A stretch of 6,043 nucleotides of DNA from Saprospiraceae bacterium (lineage in GTDB: Bacteria > Bacteroidota > Bacteroidia > Chitinophagales > Saprospiraceae). The translations under genes and the position numbers were made by a program. Position 1 is the stretch's first letter, and each line of letters opens with the position of its first letter. A model generated the notes under the pieces. That model made no database searches. It saw only the letters and a program-made list of their open reading frames with translations, and was not told the origin of the DNA. Positions 4,756 to 6,043 of this stretch are shown here, piece after piece. Where the stretch lies: assembly GCA_020630045.1 (NCBI GenBank), contig JAHDCE010000154.1, positions 1-6,043 of the forward strand, given 5' to 3'.

Positions 4756-6043
4756 TTACTTTGTTTTCTTGACCAAGCGTTTTACAACTCTATAGTTATC
4801 GAACTGGAATACGACTAAATACAATCCATCCGGATATTGGGACATATCGAAGGTCGGGTTATGTGACCCTGCTACTAGGTCAAATTGGTCAGATAATACG
4901 CGACGGCCGGATGTATCAAAAATATTCATTTCCATTTGGAGGTCTTCAGACGATTGAATAAAAATATTCGTTGCTCCAAAAGTTGGTGAAGGATGTATTT
5001 CACCAATTAAAATGCCAGTCGTTTTCCTAGTGATTTGAATGATATGAGTATATTCATAAGAACCATCAAAATCAACTTGTCTCAATCGATAATAACCGAT
5101 TGGTAAGGGTTCACGATCGATAAATGTATAATCCAATACTTGAGTAGAATTTCCATTTCCATCTACATATCCGATAGTTTCGAAGGTACGGCCATCCGCC
5201 GAACGTTGGACTTCAAAATAATCGTTGTTAATTTCGGAAGCGGTTGCCCATTTTAAAGCATTATATCGGCCTTCTTCCCTTCCGGAAAATTCCAACAATT
5301 CTACGGGAAAAAAAATGGCGGCTTTTGTAATTAAAATATCGTAATCACAAACATCTCCGCCGAAACCGTCAGTCACAATGTAATAAGTACCTGAAGTCAG
5401 GCTGATTTCAATAGTTTTGGTTGCGGTAGAAGCCGTACTCAAACAAGCGGCACCTCCGCCTGTATCCATCATCACATTACTACCCGTTGTTGAAGGAGAG
5501 GCACAATCTAAAACATCAGTAATAAAATATTGTATTCCTGCTCCGCCAAAACAACTTTGGTTCCCGATAAAAATATTGTAGATACCATCTTCACCAGATG
5601 GAATCGTAAATTCAAAAAACTGACTGTTCTCCACAGATCCGGCTCCACATGCAGATACAAGGTGGGTCGTACCGACCATTGTATAATTTCCCGGACTCGT
5701 TCCGTCTTCAGCACCAAATCCGGCACAATCATTACTTGTCGAATGTGCTCCAGATGCCCCTGAAGTCAAATTCAATCCATCTCCTGCGGTCAATACATAT
5801 GGGGAAGCACAAGTAGAACCATCGGACGAATTGCTCCCTCCAAGGCTAGTCGCCGTAAGTGTAAAATCATAATTTTCATCATATACACCTTCGGGAGCGG
5901 TGACAATAGCAAATACGGTAAATGTACCCGATCCCCCATAAGAAGCCACCGCCTCCAAAGAAACGTTGGTTCCACAAGTCTCCCCTAGTATCAAATCCGG
6001 TGTACAATCTGTAACCGTACCTGCATCATTGACGAGGAACTCG
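4756..6043 (-). CDS. C-terminal part of a large secreted protein with a T9SS type A sorting domain
   Basis: The frame stays open to the window edge, so the start is outside; 428 residues are visible (numbered from the edge). The TTG at 5994 is internal. Residues 1-240 are Gly/Ser/Thr-rich and cysteine-rich, suggesting beta-sandwich domains stabilised by disulfides. One clear unit runs from about 74 to 242: 'STCASPYVLTAGDGLNLTSG', then 'FFEFTIPSG..GIYNIFIGNQSC' and 'SGTYYIVTDGFGGDVCDYDILI'. This resembles the pre-peptidase C-terminal (PPC)-like domains common in Bacteroidota surface proteins. The tail of an earlier similar unit seems to enter at the edge. Residues 245-340 form the fibronectin-III-like module (PVELLEFSG...WATASEINNDYFEVQRSADG...YYRLRQVDFDG). 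Residues 342-428 are the sorting domain: HPSPTFGATNIFI, 'MNIFDTSGRRVL', 'DMSQYPDGLYLVVF', and a basic end KRLVKKTK. The protein should cross the outer membrane by the type IX system and be released or anchored. No catalytic domain is visible. Confidence 0.92.
   Translation of the reverse strand, partial: EFLVNDAGTVTDCTPDLILGETCGTNVSLEAVASYGGSGTFTVFAIVTAPEGVYDENYDFTLTATSLGGSNSSDGSTCASPYVLTAGDGLNLTSGASGAHSTSNDCAGFGAEDGTSPGNYTMVGTTHLVSACGAGSVENSQFFEFTIPSGEDGIYNIFIGNQSCFGGAGIQYFITDVLDCASPSTTGSNVMMDTGGGAACLSTASTATKTIEISLTSGTYYIVTDGFGGDVCDYDILITKAAIFFPVELLEFSGREEGRYNALKWATASEINNDYFEVQRSADGRTFETIGYVDGNGNSTQVLDYTFIDREPLPIGYYRLRQVDFDGSYEYTHIIQITRKTTGILIGEIHPSPTFGATNIFIQSSEDLQMEMNIFDTSGRRVLSDQFDLVAGSHNPTFDMSQYPDGLYLVVFQFDNYRVVKRLVKKTK

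Noticed and set aside
5508..5975. Three short frames inside the T9SS cargo gene
   Set aside because: The minus-strand frame across the whole region contains clear beta-domain, FN3-like and sorting-domain sequence; the others are shadows.
1..6043. tRNA/rRNA genes, CRISPR arrays, phage, toxin-antitoxin or defence genes
   Set aside because: I looked for cloverleaf arms, regularly spaced direct repeats, integrase/transposase motifs and known defence domains and saw none.

Overview
The window looks like chromosomal DNA from a Bacteroidota bacterium, most likely from the Saprospiria or a related Cytophagia/Flavobacteriia-like lineage. The clearest evidence is the protein entering from the right edge. 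It ends in a type IX secretion (T9SS) type A C-terminal sorting domain, preceded by the 'PVELLxFxG...ALxWxTASEINNDxFEVxRSADG' module typical of this phylum. Supporting signs are moderate to low GC, start codons without Shine-Dalgarno sequences, TAnnTTTG-type -7 promoter boxes, and many exported proteins or lipoproteins.

Layout. (i) 1-874, plus strand: the 3' end of a gene that starts outside the window (DUF6090-like, tentative), followed two bases later by a GNAT N-acetyltransferase of the diamine acetyltransferase type. (ii) 931-1977, plus strand: a secreted TPR-like protein whose second half resembles DUF6624. (iii) 1998-2558, minus strand: a TlpA/AhpC-type thioredoxin-fold lipoprotein, convergent with (ii). 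(iv) 2559-2644: an 86-bp divergent control region with a good Bacteroidota promoter for the thioredoxin gene and a -7 box for the operon on the other side. (v) 2645-4503, plus strand: a two-gene operon joined by an ATGA overlap, coding a small unknown envelope protein and an exported class C beta-lactamase-fold serine hydrolase. (vi) 4504-4755: an intergenic stretch holding a 164-bp element of nested inverted repeats (4526-4689), abutting a strong intrinsic terminator (4688-4726). (vii) 4756-6043, minus strand: the C-terminal 428 residues of a large T9SS-exported protein with a disulfide-rich beta-sandwich, a fibronectin-III-like module and the sorting domain.

No single pathway links these genes. 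The shared theme is the cell envelope: most products outside the first two genes carry a signal peptide, a lipobox or a sorting domain. I see no phage, CRISPR, toxin-antitoxin or recognised defence genes. The most unusual non-coding features are the nested inverted-repeat element and a 13-base motif (GAACTTGTTTAAA) found 15-16 bases before the start codons of two unrelated exported-protein genes.
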